From: Gammaproteobacteria bacterium
GTDB lineage: Bacteria > Pseudomonadota > Gammaproteobacteria > Pseudomonadales > Azotimanducaceae_A
Reading direction: 5' to 3'
DNA length: 41,376 nucleotides
Assembly (NCBI GenBank): GCA_002728935.1
Contig: PBWF01000096.1
Span: 1-41,376 of the forward strand
The position numbers and the translations under genes are program-made. Numbering within the stretch: the first letter of the stretch is position 1; each line of letters starts with the position of its first letter. This document shows positions 1 to 8,574 of the stretch, piece after piece. Below the pieces are notes generated by a model that had not been told where the DNA came from, searched no databases, and saw only the letters and a program-made list of their open reading frames with translations.

Positions 1-142
1 GCACATTGACAATCTGCGCGGAGAGAACGCGCACCACCAGATTGAAACCGTGTTTAAGGCGTTTGGTCGAGCGCTACGGATGGCGATTACCCCAGATCCT
101 CGAATGGCAGAAATACTCCCGTCTACCAAAGGCGCGCTCTGA
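1..142 (+). CDS. hisB: Imidazoleglycerol-phosphate dehydratase, C-terminal fragment
   Basis: The window opens inside this gene; the last 46 codons are present and read from base 2 to a TGA at 140-142. The visible residues contain the family's closing pattern: a histidine pair (AHHQIE), [11 protein letters not shown], then DPR and the terminal PSTKGAL. In the family the His residues bind the two manganese ions that catalyse dehydration of imidazoleglycerol phosphate in histidine synthesis. The hisA ATG follows the stop with no spacer, so the two are surely co-transcribed. The usual neighbour hisH is not between them. Identity is secure from the tail; length and N-terminus cannot be judged. Confidence 0.93.
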   Translation, partial: HIDNLRGENAHHQIETVFKAFGRALRMAITPDPRMAEILPSTKGAL

Positions 143-880
143 ATGTTTCAAGTGATCCCAGCCATCGACCTGAGGGGTGGCAACGTCGTGAATTTGCGTC
201 GGGGTCGGTTTGATGAAAGCACTGTTTACAGCGATGACCCGGCCTCCTTTACGAAGCAATGGGTAGATGCCGGTGCCAAGCGGCTTCACATTGTTGACTT
301 AGATGGTGCCCTCGAGGGGACCGATACCAATGTTGATGTTGTCAGACGTATAAGAGCGGCTTATCCGTCACTCATTATTCAGGTAGGTGGTGGCATTCGG
401 GATATGGAGACGATTGAGCGCTATCTGGGTCTGGGCATCAACTATGTCATTTTGGGTACCCGTGCCGTCGAGGATCCAGGGTTCGTTGACGCAGCAGGTA
501 GTCAGTTCGTGGATCAAATCATCGTTGGTTTGGATGCGGAAAAGGGCAAGGTCGCCGTTAGAGGGTGGAAAGAGGTGACTGACCAAACCGCTCTAGATCT
601 GGCTATGAGGTTCGAGCGTTCGGGCGTGGCCGGTATTGTTTATACCGATATTGACCGAGACGGGATGATGGGGGGAACCAATGTTGATGAGACCCTGGCG
701 CTGGCCTCAAAGGTCGATATCCCGATTATCGCTTCGGGCGGAATTCACACGCTGGATGACATTCGCCCGCTGCTGCCGTCCTCGAATACGCTTAGGCCGC
801 TGGCCGGTGTAATTACGGGCCGAGCGATTTATGAAGGCACGTTGGACCTCGCAGAAGCCATTCAGCTAACCATGGCCTAG
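143..880 (+). CDS. hisA: ProFAR isomerase (phosphoribosylformimino-AICAR-P isomerase)
   Basis: A (beta/alpha)8-barrel enzyme of 245 residues, the normal family length. It catalyses the Amadori rearrangement of ProFAR to PRFAR, the fourth step of histidine synthesis, in the cytoplasm. The two catalytic aspartates are seen as D9 in IPAIDLRGG and D131 in VGLDAEKG. Phosphate-binding glycine motifs are present as VGGGIR near residues 81-86 and ASGGI in the C-terminal half. The start abuts the hisB stop, which indicates translational coupling. The usual next gene, hisF, does not follow: an intergenic stretch of about 200 bases and a convergent gene come next. The absence of hisH and hisF means that the glutamine amidotransferase-cyclase, which uses the HisA product, must be encoded elsewhere. 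Confidence 0.97.
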   Translation: MFQVIPAIDLRGGNVVNLRRGRFDESTVYSDDPASFTKQWVDAGAKRLHIVDLDGALEGTDTNVDVVRRIRAAYPSLIIQVGGGIRDMETIERYLGLGINYVILGTRAVEDPGFVDAAGSQFVDQIIVGLDAEKGKVAVRGWKEVTDQTALDLAMRFERSGVAGIVYTDIDRDGMMGGTNVDETLALASKVDIPIIASGGIHTLDDIRPLLPSSNTLRPLAGVITGRAIYEGTLDLAEAIQLTMA

Positions 881-1059
881 ATGTCTCGCTGCATTGATTG
901 ATAGGACTATTCCTACGACACGTTTTACTCACTGACGGTATGGCCTCAAACCACCGCGGCATCTGTTCGCCAAGCGCGTTGCGCTCGAATCGAGCCCATG
1001 CGGCGATTGCACCTTGCTTGGCTTGCAGGGCTTCTCGGCTGAACGCTCTTGATTGGGCT

Positions 1060-1106
1060 GAGGGCTCTTTACTGGCCGAGGGCTCTTTATTCAGCTGAGG
1101 GCTCTT
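1060..1106. repeat. Three-copy short tandem repeat across the 3' end of ctpA
   Basis: The decamer GAGGGCTCTT occurs at 1060, 1078 and 1097. The spacing is 18 and then 19 bases. Read on the minus strand it encodes E/K-E-P-S-A units. The first unit is the real end of CtpA. The extra base in the second interval shifts the frame, so the other two copies lie beyond the stop. This looks like replication slippage at the gene end. The rest of 881-1086 shows no gene and no convincing terminator. Confidence 0.6.
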
Positions 1107-2490
1107 CACGCTTATCGGATGAGTTCGGAGTGGTCTCGCTTGCAGCGAGGGATGGTCGATTCAGAATCTCCAGTCCTTTCAACAGATTCAGCGCCTCAGT
1201 CAGCTGGAAGTCCTCGTTCCAGCGGTTAAGCCCTTCTGCTCGAGCGGTATTCTTGCTCGGTGCGGCATCCGAATCCTCATCCCCCTTTGTTGACGCTTTT
1301 GGGGCCTCGAGATGGCCGGGTAGGTCCCTCTCTTGAATGGCGAAAGGGTTGCCTTTGACGCGAGTCACCGTCGATCGTTCCACCAAGAGGTCAGGGCGGA
1401 TGCCCTCTGCCTGTATGGAGCGGCCATTAGGTGTGAAATATAGAGCTGTGGTTAGCTTGATCGCTTTGTCATTAGTGAGAGGAAGCACTGTCTGCACAGA
1501 GCCTTTGCCGAAAGTGGGGGTTCCTATGACCAGCGCTCGCCGATGATCTTGCAGTGCGCCCGCGACAATTTCAGACGCAGACGCCGATCCTTCATTGATT
1601 AAGACCACGATGGGCAATTCCGGCATGAGTGTCCGACCCGTTGCTTCATAAGTCGCATTCGCTGGGTCAAGCCTTCCTTCCGTATAAACTATAGTGCCTT
1701 CATTCAGGAATAGATCCGATACCGATACCGCTGCTTGCAAAACGCCGCCCGGATTATTCCTAAGATCGAGTACCAGGCCTTTTAGCGCAGTAATCTCGTT
1801 CATCTCGATAACGGCCTCGCTCGCTTCCTCGCCCGAGTCAGCCTGGAACTGAGCAATTCTTAGGTAACCAAACCCCGGCTCTAGCAATCTGCTTCGCACG
1901 CTTGAGACATTGATGACTTCTCGCGTAAGGGTGACTTCAAGAGGCTGAGACTTCCCCTCACGGATCACCGTAAGCGTCACGTCGCTACCCGGTTCTCCTC
2001 GCATCACGTCAACTGCCTGGTTCACACCAATACTGCGAACGGTCTTTCCATCCAACTCGATGATCACATCTCCAGGTAGAATGCCGGCTCTTGAAGCAGG
2101 TGTATCATCCATGGGAGTAACCACTTTGATAACCCCGTCTTGGCGGCTTATTTCGATCCCAAGACCACCATAGTTTCCAGTGGTTGATTCCTGAAGGTCG
2201 TCGAAGGATTCCGCGTCGAGAAAAGCGGAATGCGGGTCTAGCTCGGATAAGAGGCCCTTAATTGCTTTCTCTAGTAGCGCCTTATCATCCACATCCTCCA
2301 CGTACGCGCGACTGATTCGGTCGAAAGCCTCAGCAAACACCCTCAGCTCGTTCAGTGGTAGCTGACCTCGTTGGGATCCTTTTTCAACCGGAGTCTGATC
2401 GACTAAGCCGGTGTTCGCCTGCTCGGCCGCAAAACCATGAGAAGACACAAGGCTTAGCAGGAATATCAATAGGGAAAGGCAAACTTTCAT
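1087..2490 (-). CDS. ctpA: Carboxyl-terminal processing protease, S41A family
   Basis: A periplasmic serine protease of 467 residues that trims or degrades envelope proteins, in many bacteria peptidoglycan hydrolases. A signal peptide covers about residues 1-22 (hydrophobic LSLLIFLLSLVSS, then GFAAE). A PDZ domain lies at about 104-185, and the S41 core at about 190-390. The expected catalytic Ser-Lys dyad is present: S304 in GSASASEI and K329 in TFGKGSVQT, the family spacing of 25. The C-terminal 70 residues are charged, low in complexity and probably disordered, ending in a repeat described separately. It lies downstream of envC and gpmI on the same strand, the order known from Pseudomonas. 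The 43-base gap to envC allows one transcript. Confidence 0.94.
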   Translation of the reverse strand: MKVCLSLLIFLLSLVSSHGFAAEQANTGLVDQTPVEKGSQRGQLPLNELRVFAEAFDRISRAYVEDVDDKALLEKAIKGLLSELDPHSAFLDAESFDDLQESTTGNYGGLGIEISRQDGVIKVVTPMDDTPASRAGILPGDVIIELDGKTVRSIGVNQAVDVMRGEPGSDVTLTVIREGKSQPLEVTLTREVINVSSVRSRLLEPGFGYLRIAQFQADSGEEASEAVIEMNEITALKGLVLDLRNNPGGVLQAAVSVSDLFLNEGTIVYTEGRLDPANATYEATGRTLMPELPIVVLINEGSASASEIVAGALQDHRRALVIGTPTFGKGSVQTVLPLTNDKAIKLTTALYFTPNGRSIQAEGIRPDLLVERSTVTRVKGNPFAIQERDLPGHLEAPKASTKGDEDSDAAPSKNTARAEGLNRWNEDFQLTEALNLLKGLEILNRPSLAASETTPNSSDKREEPSAE

Positions 2491-2533
2491 AGTGGGCTAC
2501 TCGATCAGATGGGTGTTGATGCTTTTAAGTAGT

Positions 2534-3694
2534 TTAGCCTTTCTTACGTGCGGGGGGATTAACAGCGCACCAAAGTAACGGGTCAATGGGTTGTCCCGCA
2601 GCCCTAATCTCGAAATAGGTTGCTGGCAGAGGTTGGCCACCGCTGGTTCCGGTTTCAGCAATGATCTGACCAGGGCTGACCCATTCTCCAGGCTCGACCA
2701 AGAGTACCTGGTTATGACCGTATAAGCTCATATAGCCATTGTCATGGCTGATAATCATCAAAAGTCCAAAGCCACGCAGCCAATCGGCAAACACTACCCG
2801 ACCGTAGTGTATGGCTTTAACGGGTGTCCCGAGATTCGCCTCAATGAGTACGCCGGTCAGTTTTACGCGGCCCTCTGGACGCAGTTCGCCGAATCGCTTG
2901 ATGAGCGTTCCTTCAAGTGGAAGCGCCAGCTTACCTTTAAGGGAGGCAAAAGGTATGACTTCCTTGGGTTGGACTATGTCGAAGTACGAAGCTCGAATGG
3001 ACTCTAGTAAATCAATAAGATCTTGTTCGTTGGCTCGAAGCTGGCTTAGGCGGGTGTCAATCGAGTCAAATTCTGCTGTATAGCGCTCAACGATTGCTCT
3101 AGCATCAGCGCGTTGTCCTTGTAGTGCGTCTCGTTGGGCTCGAGCAATCTCCCTTTGCTCTGCCAGAGCTTCGGTTTCCTCCCGTAATCGAACCTCGCTG
3201 TCAGCGAGTTCAGCGAGCGTCGCCTCGAGCGCGCGCGTTGAAGCTAGTCGTGCCTCAGCAAAGTACCCAAAGTAGCGCGCAACGCGCGCAACGCTGTTAG
3301 GGTCTTCTTGATTGAGCATGACTTTAAGTGGGCTGGTGGCGCCCATGCGCGCAGCCGCGCGAATGTGTTGTTTGACTTGAAGCAGCTCCTCATCCCGCTT
3401 CCGTATCAATTCACTTTTATTGTCCATCAATAAGTCGATTTGAGTTTGAGTCTCAGCTTCTTGTTGCTCGGTCGTGCGGAGTTCGGTGACTTGGCGAGAA
3501 ACCGCCGCATCGGCTCTGGAAAGAGCCTGCTCTGTTTCGGTGAGCGCGGACCGAGAAGCGCGCCAAGTCGTCTCGATGTTCTTTAGTGTTTCCCGAAGCG
3601 CAGATAGTTCGTTTTCTACATCAGTCTCTTCAGAGGCGATCAGTGAGCCGACGAGACCAAGGTTGAGACACAACCAAGCAATAAGTGGCCGCAT
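2534..3694 (-). CDS. envC: Murein hydrolase activator EnvC (coiled coil plus LytM domain)
   Basis: A periplasmic protein of 386 residues. A signal peptide spans about 1-20. A long heptad-rich coiled coil runs from about 25 to 240, and a LytM/M23 domain from about 270 to 375. The fold is an M23 peptidase, but the zinc ligands are degraded. The first HxxxD site reads LTGVLIEA, and the last HxH site reads YFEIR; only the YGHN histidine remains. This matches family EnvC, which does not cut murein but activates the amidases AmiA/AmiB at the septum under FtsEX control. It starts 12 bases after the gpmI stop and is followed by ctpA, so a gpmI-envC-ctpA operon is likely. Confidence 0.93.
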   Translation of the reverse strand: MRPLIAWLCLNLGLVGSLIASEETDVENELSALRETLKNIETTWRASRSALTETEQALSRADAAVSRQVTELRTTEQQEAETQTQIDLLMDNKSELIRKRDEELLQVKQHIRAAARMGATSPLKVMLNQEDPNSVARVARYFGYFAEARLASTRALEATLAELADSEVRLREETEALAEQREIARAQRDALQGQRADARAIVERYTAEFDSIDTRLSQLRANEQDLIDLLESIRASYFDIVQPKEVIPFASLKGKLALPLEGTLIKRFGELRPEGRVKLTGVLIEANLGTPVKAIHYGRVVFADWLRGFGLLMIISHDNGYMSLYGHNQVLLVEPGEWVSPGQIIAETGTSGGQPLPATYFEIRAAGQPIDPLLWCAVNPPARKKG

Positions 3695-3706
3695 TACGGT
3701 CAGGCG

Positions 3707-5257
3707 CTAGGACGCTGCGTGCACGGTTGACGCGGGCGCGAGTAAATTTTGGCCGGTCATTTCTGCGGGTGAACTAAGATCCATCAAGTGGAGTAGCGTA
3801 GGCGCAATATCACTCAGCACGCCGCCTTCTCGAATCATGACGTCTTGATCCCCCACATAGAATAAGGGCACCAACTCGGAAGTGTGAGCAGTGTGTGGTT
3901 GTCCGCTGTCCATATCGAGCATGGATTCGCAGTTCCCATGATCAGCGGTGATCAGCGCTTGCCCTTTTGAATCTTGAATCGCTTGAACGACTTCGCCGAT
4001 ACACTGATCAAGGCATTCAACGGCCTCGATCGCAGCCTCAAGGTTGCCGGTGTGCCCGACCATATCGCCGTTGGCGTAATTACAAACAATGAGATCATAT
4101 TGGCCTGATCGTATGGCACTTATAAGTTGTCTCGTTACTTCGGGTGCGCTCATTGATGGTTGCATGTCGTAGGTTTTGACATCCGGCGAAGGGATAAGCT
4201 TGCGATCCTCGCCGGGAAATGGGTTCTCCTCACCGCATGAAAAGAAAAATGTCACGTGCGCGTATTTTTCAGTTTCAGCAATTCTGAGCTGAGTTTTCTC
4301 GTTGCTAGCAAGGTACTCGCCTAAACCGTTCCTGGGTCGCTCGGGAGGGAACGCCACCGGTAGGCCAAACTGCTTGGAATACTCCGTTAAGCATACGAAC
4401 TGAGCGAGCCGAGGACGGCTTTCCCGCTCGAACCCATCGAATGCATCAAGGGCAATCGCTTGAGTGATTTCGCGTGCTCGGTCGGCACGAAAGTTTGCAA
4501 AAATAACACTATCGCCTGACTTAATGGCTGGGCTCTCGGAAGATCCAACTATGATTGTCGGTTCCACGAATTCATCGGTTTCGCCTCGGTCGTAAGCAGC
4601 CTCCAGCGCCGTCAGTCCATCCGGATACCGGAACGAAGCCTTGCCTTCGGTGAGTAACTTGTAGGCTTTTTGTACGCGATCCCAGCGCTGGTCTCGGTCC
4701 ATTGCGTAGAAACGACCGCACACTGAGCCAAGCCTTATATGATCGCGAGCTCCGATGTGATCGCTCAGTGCCTTAAGTGATTCTGCTGCCGATTGCGGTG
4801 GCACATCGCGTCCGTCTAAAAAGGCGTGGACCACGATGCGCAAAGCATTTTGTTGATCGGCGAGATCGATCAGCGCGAACAACTGGTCCTGATGACTGTG
4901 CACCCCCCCATCTGACAGCATGCCCAAAATGTGAACGGCGTTATCTGTTGCGTTGATGGCTGCCAGCAATGCATTGTTCTGATTGATTTTCCCATCTGCA
5001 ATGGCCTGGTTGATCCTGGTGAAATCCTGGTGGACCACGCGTCCCGCGCCGAGATTCATGTGACCAACCTCAGAGTTACCCATTTGTCCTGCCGGCAATC
5101 CGACGTCTACTCCTGAACCCGAGATAAGTCCCGAGGGCCCTTTCCGTAGGCGGTCAATGTGGGGCGTGTGGGCTAACGCGATCGCGTTATTCTCGGTCTC
5201 TTCTCGGTGTCCGAAGCCATCAAGAATGATGAGGGTGGTGGCTTGCTTTTGATTCAT
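3707..5257 (-). CDS. gpmI: 2,3-bisphosphoglycerate-independent phosphoglycerate mutase
   Basis: A cytoplasmic glycolytic enzyme that interconverts 3- and 2-phosphoglycerate with a phosphoserine intermediate and two manganese ions. At 516 residues it has the family length. D13 in ILDGFG and the catalytic serine S62 in MGNSEVGHMNLGAGR are visible. The C-terminal phosphatase-domain motifs NYANGDMVGHTG and TADHGNCE supply the remaining metal ligands. It is the first gene of the gpmI-envC-ctpA group. It is divergent from yibN across 126 bases that must hold both promoters. Confidence 0.97.
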   Translation of the reverse strand: MNQKQATTLIILDGFGHREETENNAIALAHTPHIDRLRKGPSGLISGSGVDVGLPAGQMGNSEVGHMNLGAGRVVHQDFTRINQAIADGKINQNNALLAAINATDNAVHILGMLSDGGVHSHQDQLFALIDLADQQNALRIVVHAFLDGRDVPPQSAAESLKALSDHIGARDHIRLGSVCGRFYAMDRDQRWDRVQKAYKLLTEGKASFRYPDGLTALEAAYDRGETDEFVEPTIIVGSSESPAIKSGDSVIFANFRADRAREITQAIALDAFDGFERESRPRLAQFVCLTEYSKQFGLPVAFPPERPRNGLGEYLASNEKTQLRIAETEKYAHVTFFFSCGEENPFPGEDRKLIPSPDVKTYDMQPSMSAPEVTRQLISAIRSGQYDLIVCNYANGDMVGHTGNLEAAIEAVECLDQCIGEVVQAIQDSKGQALITADHGNCESMLDMDSGQPHTAHTSELVPLFYVGDQDVMIREGGVLSDIAPTLLHLMDLSSPAEMTGQNLLAPASTVHAAS

Positions 5258-5352
5258 AAGGCACTCAAACCAAAAGGCTTATTTTAGCGCGTTCTCGGCA
5301 GGCATGAAATAAAACGCGAATTTGTTCGTGCGGAGCTAGCCACTCATGCGTG

Positions 5353-5358
5353 TATAAT
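5353..5358 (+). promoter_or_regulatory. Probable sigma-70 -10 element for yibN-grxC-secB
   Basis: A perfect TATAAT lies 25 bases before the yibN ATG in the divergent gpmI/yibN spacer. I see no good -35 hexamer at 16-18 bases, so the element may depend on an activator or be weak. Confidence 0.5.
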
Positions 5359-5383
5359 CGCACCTTTTCGATGAGTAGCTCCC

Positions 5384-5800
5384 ATGGATCGCTTCTTTGA
5401 CTTTATTGGCAATCACCCGATTTTGGTGTCTGCGTTCTTGATTTTTCTCGTCGCGCTCATTGTGACGGAAAGGCGAAAGGGTGGGCAGAGCGTCACTACT
5501 CAAGAACTTGTAAGGATGACCAACCATGAGTCTGCGGTGTTGGTCGACCTGAGAGATCGTAATGAATTTTCTCGTGGACATATCACTGGTGCGATCAACG
5601 TCCCTTACTCGACACTATCTCAGCGAATAGAAGAGCTCCAAAAATATCGGGATAAGCCGGTGATTTTAGTTTGCAAGATTGGGCAGCACTCGAGTGCTGC
5701 AGGAAGCCAGCTGATTAAAGGTGGGTTCCAAGATGTCAGGCGATTGTCTGGTGGGATGACCGAATGGACGGGAGCTAACCTTCCAGTGGTCAAGGGATAG
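5384..5800 (+). CDS. yibN: Membrane-anchored rhodanese-like protein
   Basis: 138 residues. One N-terminal transmembrane segment at about 12-30 (ILVSAFLIFLVALIV) is followed by a single rhodanese domain at about 38-135. The active-site loop reads VCKIGQHS, with the cysteine that can carry a persulfide sulfur. The substrate of YibN-type proteins is not firmly known; sulfur relay or a role at the membrane near protein insertion has been proposed. The stop lies three bases before the grxC ATG, and secB follows, the same trio as in Pseudomonas and E. coli. Function beyond sulfurtransferase-like is uncertain. Confidence 0.88.
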   Translation: MDRFFDFIGNHPILVSAFLIFLVALIVTERRKGGQSVTTQELVRMTNHESAVLVDLRDRNEFSRGHITGAINVPYSTLSQRIEELQKYRDKPVILVCKIGQHSSAAGSQLIKGGFQDVRRLSGGMTEWTGANLPVVKG

Positions 5801-5803
5801 GAA

Positions 5804-6070
5804 ATGGCTGAAGTTACAATATATACCACCCGGTTTTGCCCTTTTTGCATCCGCGCAAAAATGCTGCTTGAACATAAATCTCAAGCCTTTGACGAGATTC
5901 CTGTTGATGGTGATCCGATTCGCAGAACTGAAATGGAGTGTTTATCTGGGCGACACACCGTCCCACAGATTTGGATCAATCAGCAGCATGTGGGCGGTTG
6001 TGATGAGTTGTTTGCGCTAGAGGCAAACGGCGAATTAGATTCACTAATACAGGGGAACAACCATGAGTGA
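5804..6070 (+). CDS. grxC: Glutaredoxin 3
   Basis: A cytoplasmic thioredoxin-fold thiol-disulfide oxidoreductase of 88 residues, reduced by glutathione. The redox motif CPFC is in TRFCPFCIRAK at residues 12-15. The cis-proline loop reads HTVPQIWIN, and the glutathione-binding GGCDEL motif follows near residue 64. The length is typical. It is the second gene of yibN-grxC-secB, and its end overlaps the secB start by eight bases, which implies coupled translation. Confidence 0.96.
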   Translation: MAEVTIYTTRFCPFCIRAKMLLEHKSQAFDEIPVDGDPIRRTEMECLSGRHTVPQIWINQQHVGGCDELFALEANGELDSLIQGNNHE

Positions 6071-6524
6071 AGCAGACAGTCAGCAACCGAAATTCGCTAT
6101 TCAAAGGGTTTACGTCAAAGACATCTCGTTTGAATCACCAGGCGCGCCCGAAACGTTTAGGATCCAAGGAAAGCCCTCAGTAAACCTTGATCTCAACACT
6201 AAGAACCAATCGCTGGAAGACGGGCTTTGGGAGGTGGTGCTGACGTTGACCATCACAGCCAAGGCAGAGGATGAGCGAACTCTCTATCTTGCTGAGGTGC
6301 AGCAGGCAGGAATTTTTGAGATCGCAGGACTTGAGGGCGAAATGACTGAGCAAACTCTCGCCAGTCTGTGCCCTAGCATTTTATTTCCGTACGCCCGGGA
6401 AAATATTGACAGTCTGATTACGAAGGGCACTTTCCCTCCGCTGATGCTCGCACCTGTCAATTTCGATGCGCTATACGAGCAAGCCAAGCTCGCGCGGGAG
6501 CGTCAGGACGCTTCGGTACAGTAG
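6063..6524 (+). CDS. secB: Protein-export chaperone SecB
   Basis: A tetrameric cytoplasmic chaperone of 153 residues that holds unfolded preproteins and delivers them to SecA. Family motifs are visible: the N-terminal QRVYVKDISFESPGAP, the segment AGIFEIAGL in the middle, and the SLCPSILFPYARE and LAPVNFDALY blocks in the second half. It overlaps grxC by eight bases at its start. The 132 bases after its stop, up to the convergent trmL, contain a long-loop inverted repeat (GAGCGCG at 6524-6530, CGCGCTC at 6559-6565) without a T run, so I do not call a terminator. Confidence 0.97.
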   Translation: MSEADSQQPKFAIQRVYVKDISFESPGAPETFRIQGKPSVNLDLNTKNQSLEDGLWEVVLTLTITAKAEDERTLYLAEVQQAGIFEIAGLEGEMTEQTLASLCPSILFPYARENIDSLITKGTFPPLMLAPVNFDALYEQAKLARERQDASVQ

Positions 6525-6656
6525 AGCGCGACCAGGGATTGTTGGGCTGGATTTAAGCCGCGCTCACTATTGGTAGTCTTTCGATTAATCAAAAATAGCG
6601 TGCTCTGATAGCGCTTTTTATGAGTATTGCACTGGTAATATTGACAGGGAAGGTCA

Positions 6657-7121
6657 TTAGATTGTGCCCTCGCACCCAAATTGTCGCCACGCCTGAAAAG
6701 CAACAATAGCTACCGCGTTGGAGAGGTTGAGAGACCGACTACCCGGCTGCATTGGGATACGCATAACGTCGTCAAAGGCATTCGAAAACAGTAACGGTTC
6801 GGGGATGCCACGGGTTTCTGGTCCGAAAACGAGTAGATCATTCGTTTGAAAACTGAAAGAATCCAATCGAGCAGTCCCTTTCGTTGATATGCCGATGACC
6901 CGAGAGGGGTTAATGGCGCTAACGGCTGCGCTAAAATCTCGATGAATCTGAACGGCTGCGTACTCTTGATAGTCCAGGGCCGCTCGACGAAGCAGCTTTT
7001 CATCCATCGAAAAGCCGAGGGGTTCGATAAGGTGTAGCGGTACGCCAAAGTTGGCGCAAAGTCTAATGATGTTGCCAGTATTGGGTGGAATTTCGGGTTC
7101 AAACAGCGCAATTGAGAACAT
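6657..7121 (-). CDS. trmL: tRNA (cytidine/uridine-34 2'-O)-methyltransferase
   Basis: A SPOUT-class methyltransferase of 154 residues that 2'-O-methylates the wobble base of certain leucine tRNAs. The knotted SAM-binding site is visible: EPEIPPNTGNIIRLCAN at the N-terminus, LVFGPETRGIP near 100, and MQPGSRSLNLSNAVAIV near 125. It is a standalone domain of normal length. It lies 19 bases after ntrC on the same strand, so it may be read from the ntr transcript. It is convergent with secB. Confidence 0.95.
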   Translation of the reverse strand: MFSIALFEPEIPPNTGNIIRLCANFGVPLHLIEPLGFSMDEKLLRRAALDYQEYAAVQIHRDFSAAVSAINPSRVIGISTKGTARLDSFSFQTNDLLVFGPETRGIPEPLLFSNAFDDVMRIPMQPGSRSLNLSNAVAIVAFQAWRQFGCEGTI

Positions 7122-7140
7122 AGGAAGTCCTAGTCAGGAT

Positions 7141-8574
7141 TTAGCCTTCGCTGGCATTTCCCTGATCCATCCCCAATTCTTGCATCTTCCGTGTCAGTGT
7201 GTTCCGGCCCCAGCCGAGTAGTAAAGAGGCATCCCTTTTGCGCCCGGCAGTCTCGTCAAGCGCTGCTTCGATCATGATTCGCTCAAAAAGGGGTTGGGCC
7301 TCTGCAAGTAATCCGTCACCTGAAAATGTTCGAGACTTCAGTTTTGCCTGCGCCCATTTTCTCAGCTGTCGATCCCAAAGTTGATCCGATTGCTCGGGTT
7401 GCTCTGAGTTCGAGCGTAATTCGAGCGGTAAGTCATCGAGCAATACCTCTCGTCCAGTTGCCATGACCGTGATCCAGCGAGAAAAATTTTCTAACTGACG
7501 TACATTCCCCTGCCAGGGAAGGCTGACGAGGAAATTCATCGTATCCTCGGGAATCACCTTCATCTCTTCCCCTAGTTCACGGGCCGCCTCAGCAAGGAAA
7601 TGCTCTAGCAGCATTGGAATATCCTCGCTGCGATCATATAGATTAGGCAGGTGAATCCTGATCACGTTGAGGCGATGAAAAAGGTCTTCCCTAAAGCGAT
7701 TGTCGCTTACTAGGGTTTCGAGGTTTTGGTGAGTGGCCGCAATTATCCTCACATCTGCCTCTAGCGGCTCATGGCCACCCACGCGGTAGTATTTCCCATC
7801 AGAGAGCACACGCAGGAGCCTGGTTTGGGCCTCCGCAGGCATGTCGCCAATTTCATCAAGGAAAAGCGTGCCTCCTCGAGCTTGTTCAAAGCGCCCGACT
7901 CGCGCTTGGTTGGCCCCAGTAAAGGCACCCTTTTCGTGGCCGAATAGCTCAGACTCGATCAAGTCCTGGGGAATCGCAGCCATATTGAGCGCAACAAAGG
8001 GTCCGTCTTTTCTCATGCTATGACGATGTAATGCATTGGCAACGAGTTCTTTACCCGTGCCGGATTGACCATTGATTAAGACGGTGACGTTGGACTTGGA
8101 CAGGCGGCCGATGGCTCTGAAAACCTCTTGCATCGCCGGCGCCTTACCGATGATTTCAGCTGGCTGTTGCTGCGATGGTGCTGCCGGGTCTGACGTTGCT
8201 CTGGTGTGTTCGATGAGCGCACGTTTAACGATAGATACTGCCTCATCCACCTCAAACGGTTTTGGTATGTATTCGAAGGCGCCGCCTTGGATTGAGGCAA
8301 CCGCACTATCGAGATCGGAGTGGGCCGTCATAACGATGACAGGAACGTCGGGGTGTTGCTCCCTTAGTCGCGATAGAAGCGCAAGCCCGTCCATACCGCC
8401 CATGCGAATATCGCTGACAACGACATCGGGTTGGCCTGAATCTATCTCCGTTAATAGAGCCTCAGCAGATTCAAAGCAGGTTACGCTGATCCCCTCTTTT
8501 GACAGTGCTTTGTCTAGCACCCACCGTATCGATTTTTCGTCGTCCGCAACCCAAACGCGATTGGCCGTACTCAT
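7141..8574 (-). CDS. ntrC: Nitrogen response regulator NtrC (sigma-54 activator)
   Basis: A DNA-binding activator of 477 residues for nitrogen-starvation genes. The receiver domain (about 1-122) has the phosphoacceptor D55 in VVSDIRMGG and K105 in IPKPF. The AAA+ domain (about 140-375) has Walker A GQSGTGKE at 169-176, the sigma-54 contact loop GAFTGA at 216-221, and Walker B LFLDEIGD near 237-244. A Fis-type helix-turn-helix ends the protein ([19 protein letters not shown]). It overlaps ntrB by four bases. Matching NtrC boxes are seen upstream of ntrB and of the glutamine synthetase gene. Confidence 0.97.
   Translation of the reverse strand: MSTANRVWVADDEKSIRWVLDKALSKEGISVTCFESAEALLTEIDSGQPDVVVSDIRMGGMDGLALLSRLREQHPDVPVIVMTAHSDLDSAVASIQGGAFEYIPKPFEVDEAVSIVKRALIEHTRATSDPAAPSQQQPAEIIGKAPAMQEVFRAIGRLSKSNVTVLINGQSGTGKELVANALHRHSMRKDGPFVALNMAAIPQDLIESELFGHEKGAFTGANQARVGRFEQARGGTLFLDEIGDMPAEAQTRLLRVLSDGKYYRVGGHEPLEADVRIIAATHQNLETLVSDNRFREDLFHRLNVIRIHLPNLYDRSEDIPMLLEHFLAEAARELGEEMKVIPEDTMNFLVSLPWQGNVRQLENFSRWITVMATGREVLLDDLPLELRSNSEQPEQSDQLWDRQLRKWAQAKLKSRTFSGDGLLAEAQPLFERIMIEAALDETAGRKRDASLLLGWGRNTLTRKMQELGMDQGNASEG

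Noticed and set aside
813..1109. Minus-strand frame of 98 codons between hisA and ctpA
   Set aside because: Overlaps the hisA end and contains the EPSA repeats in another frame; better explained as a shifted extension of ctpA than as a gene.
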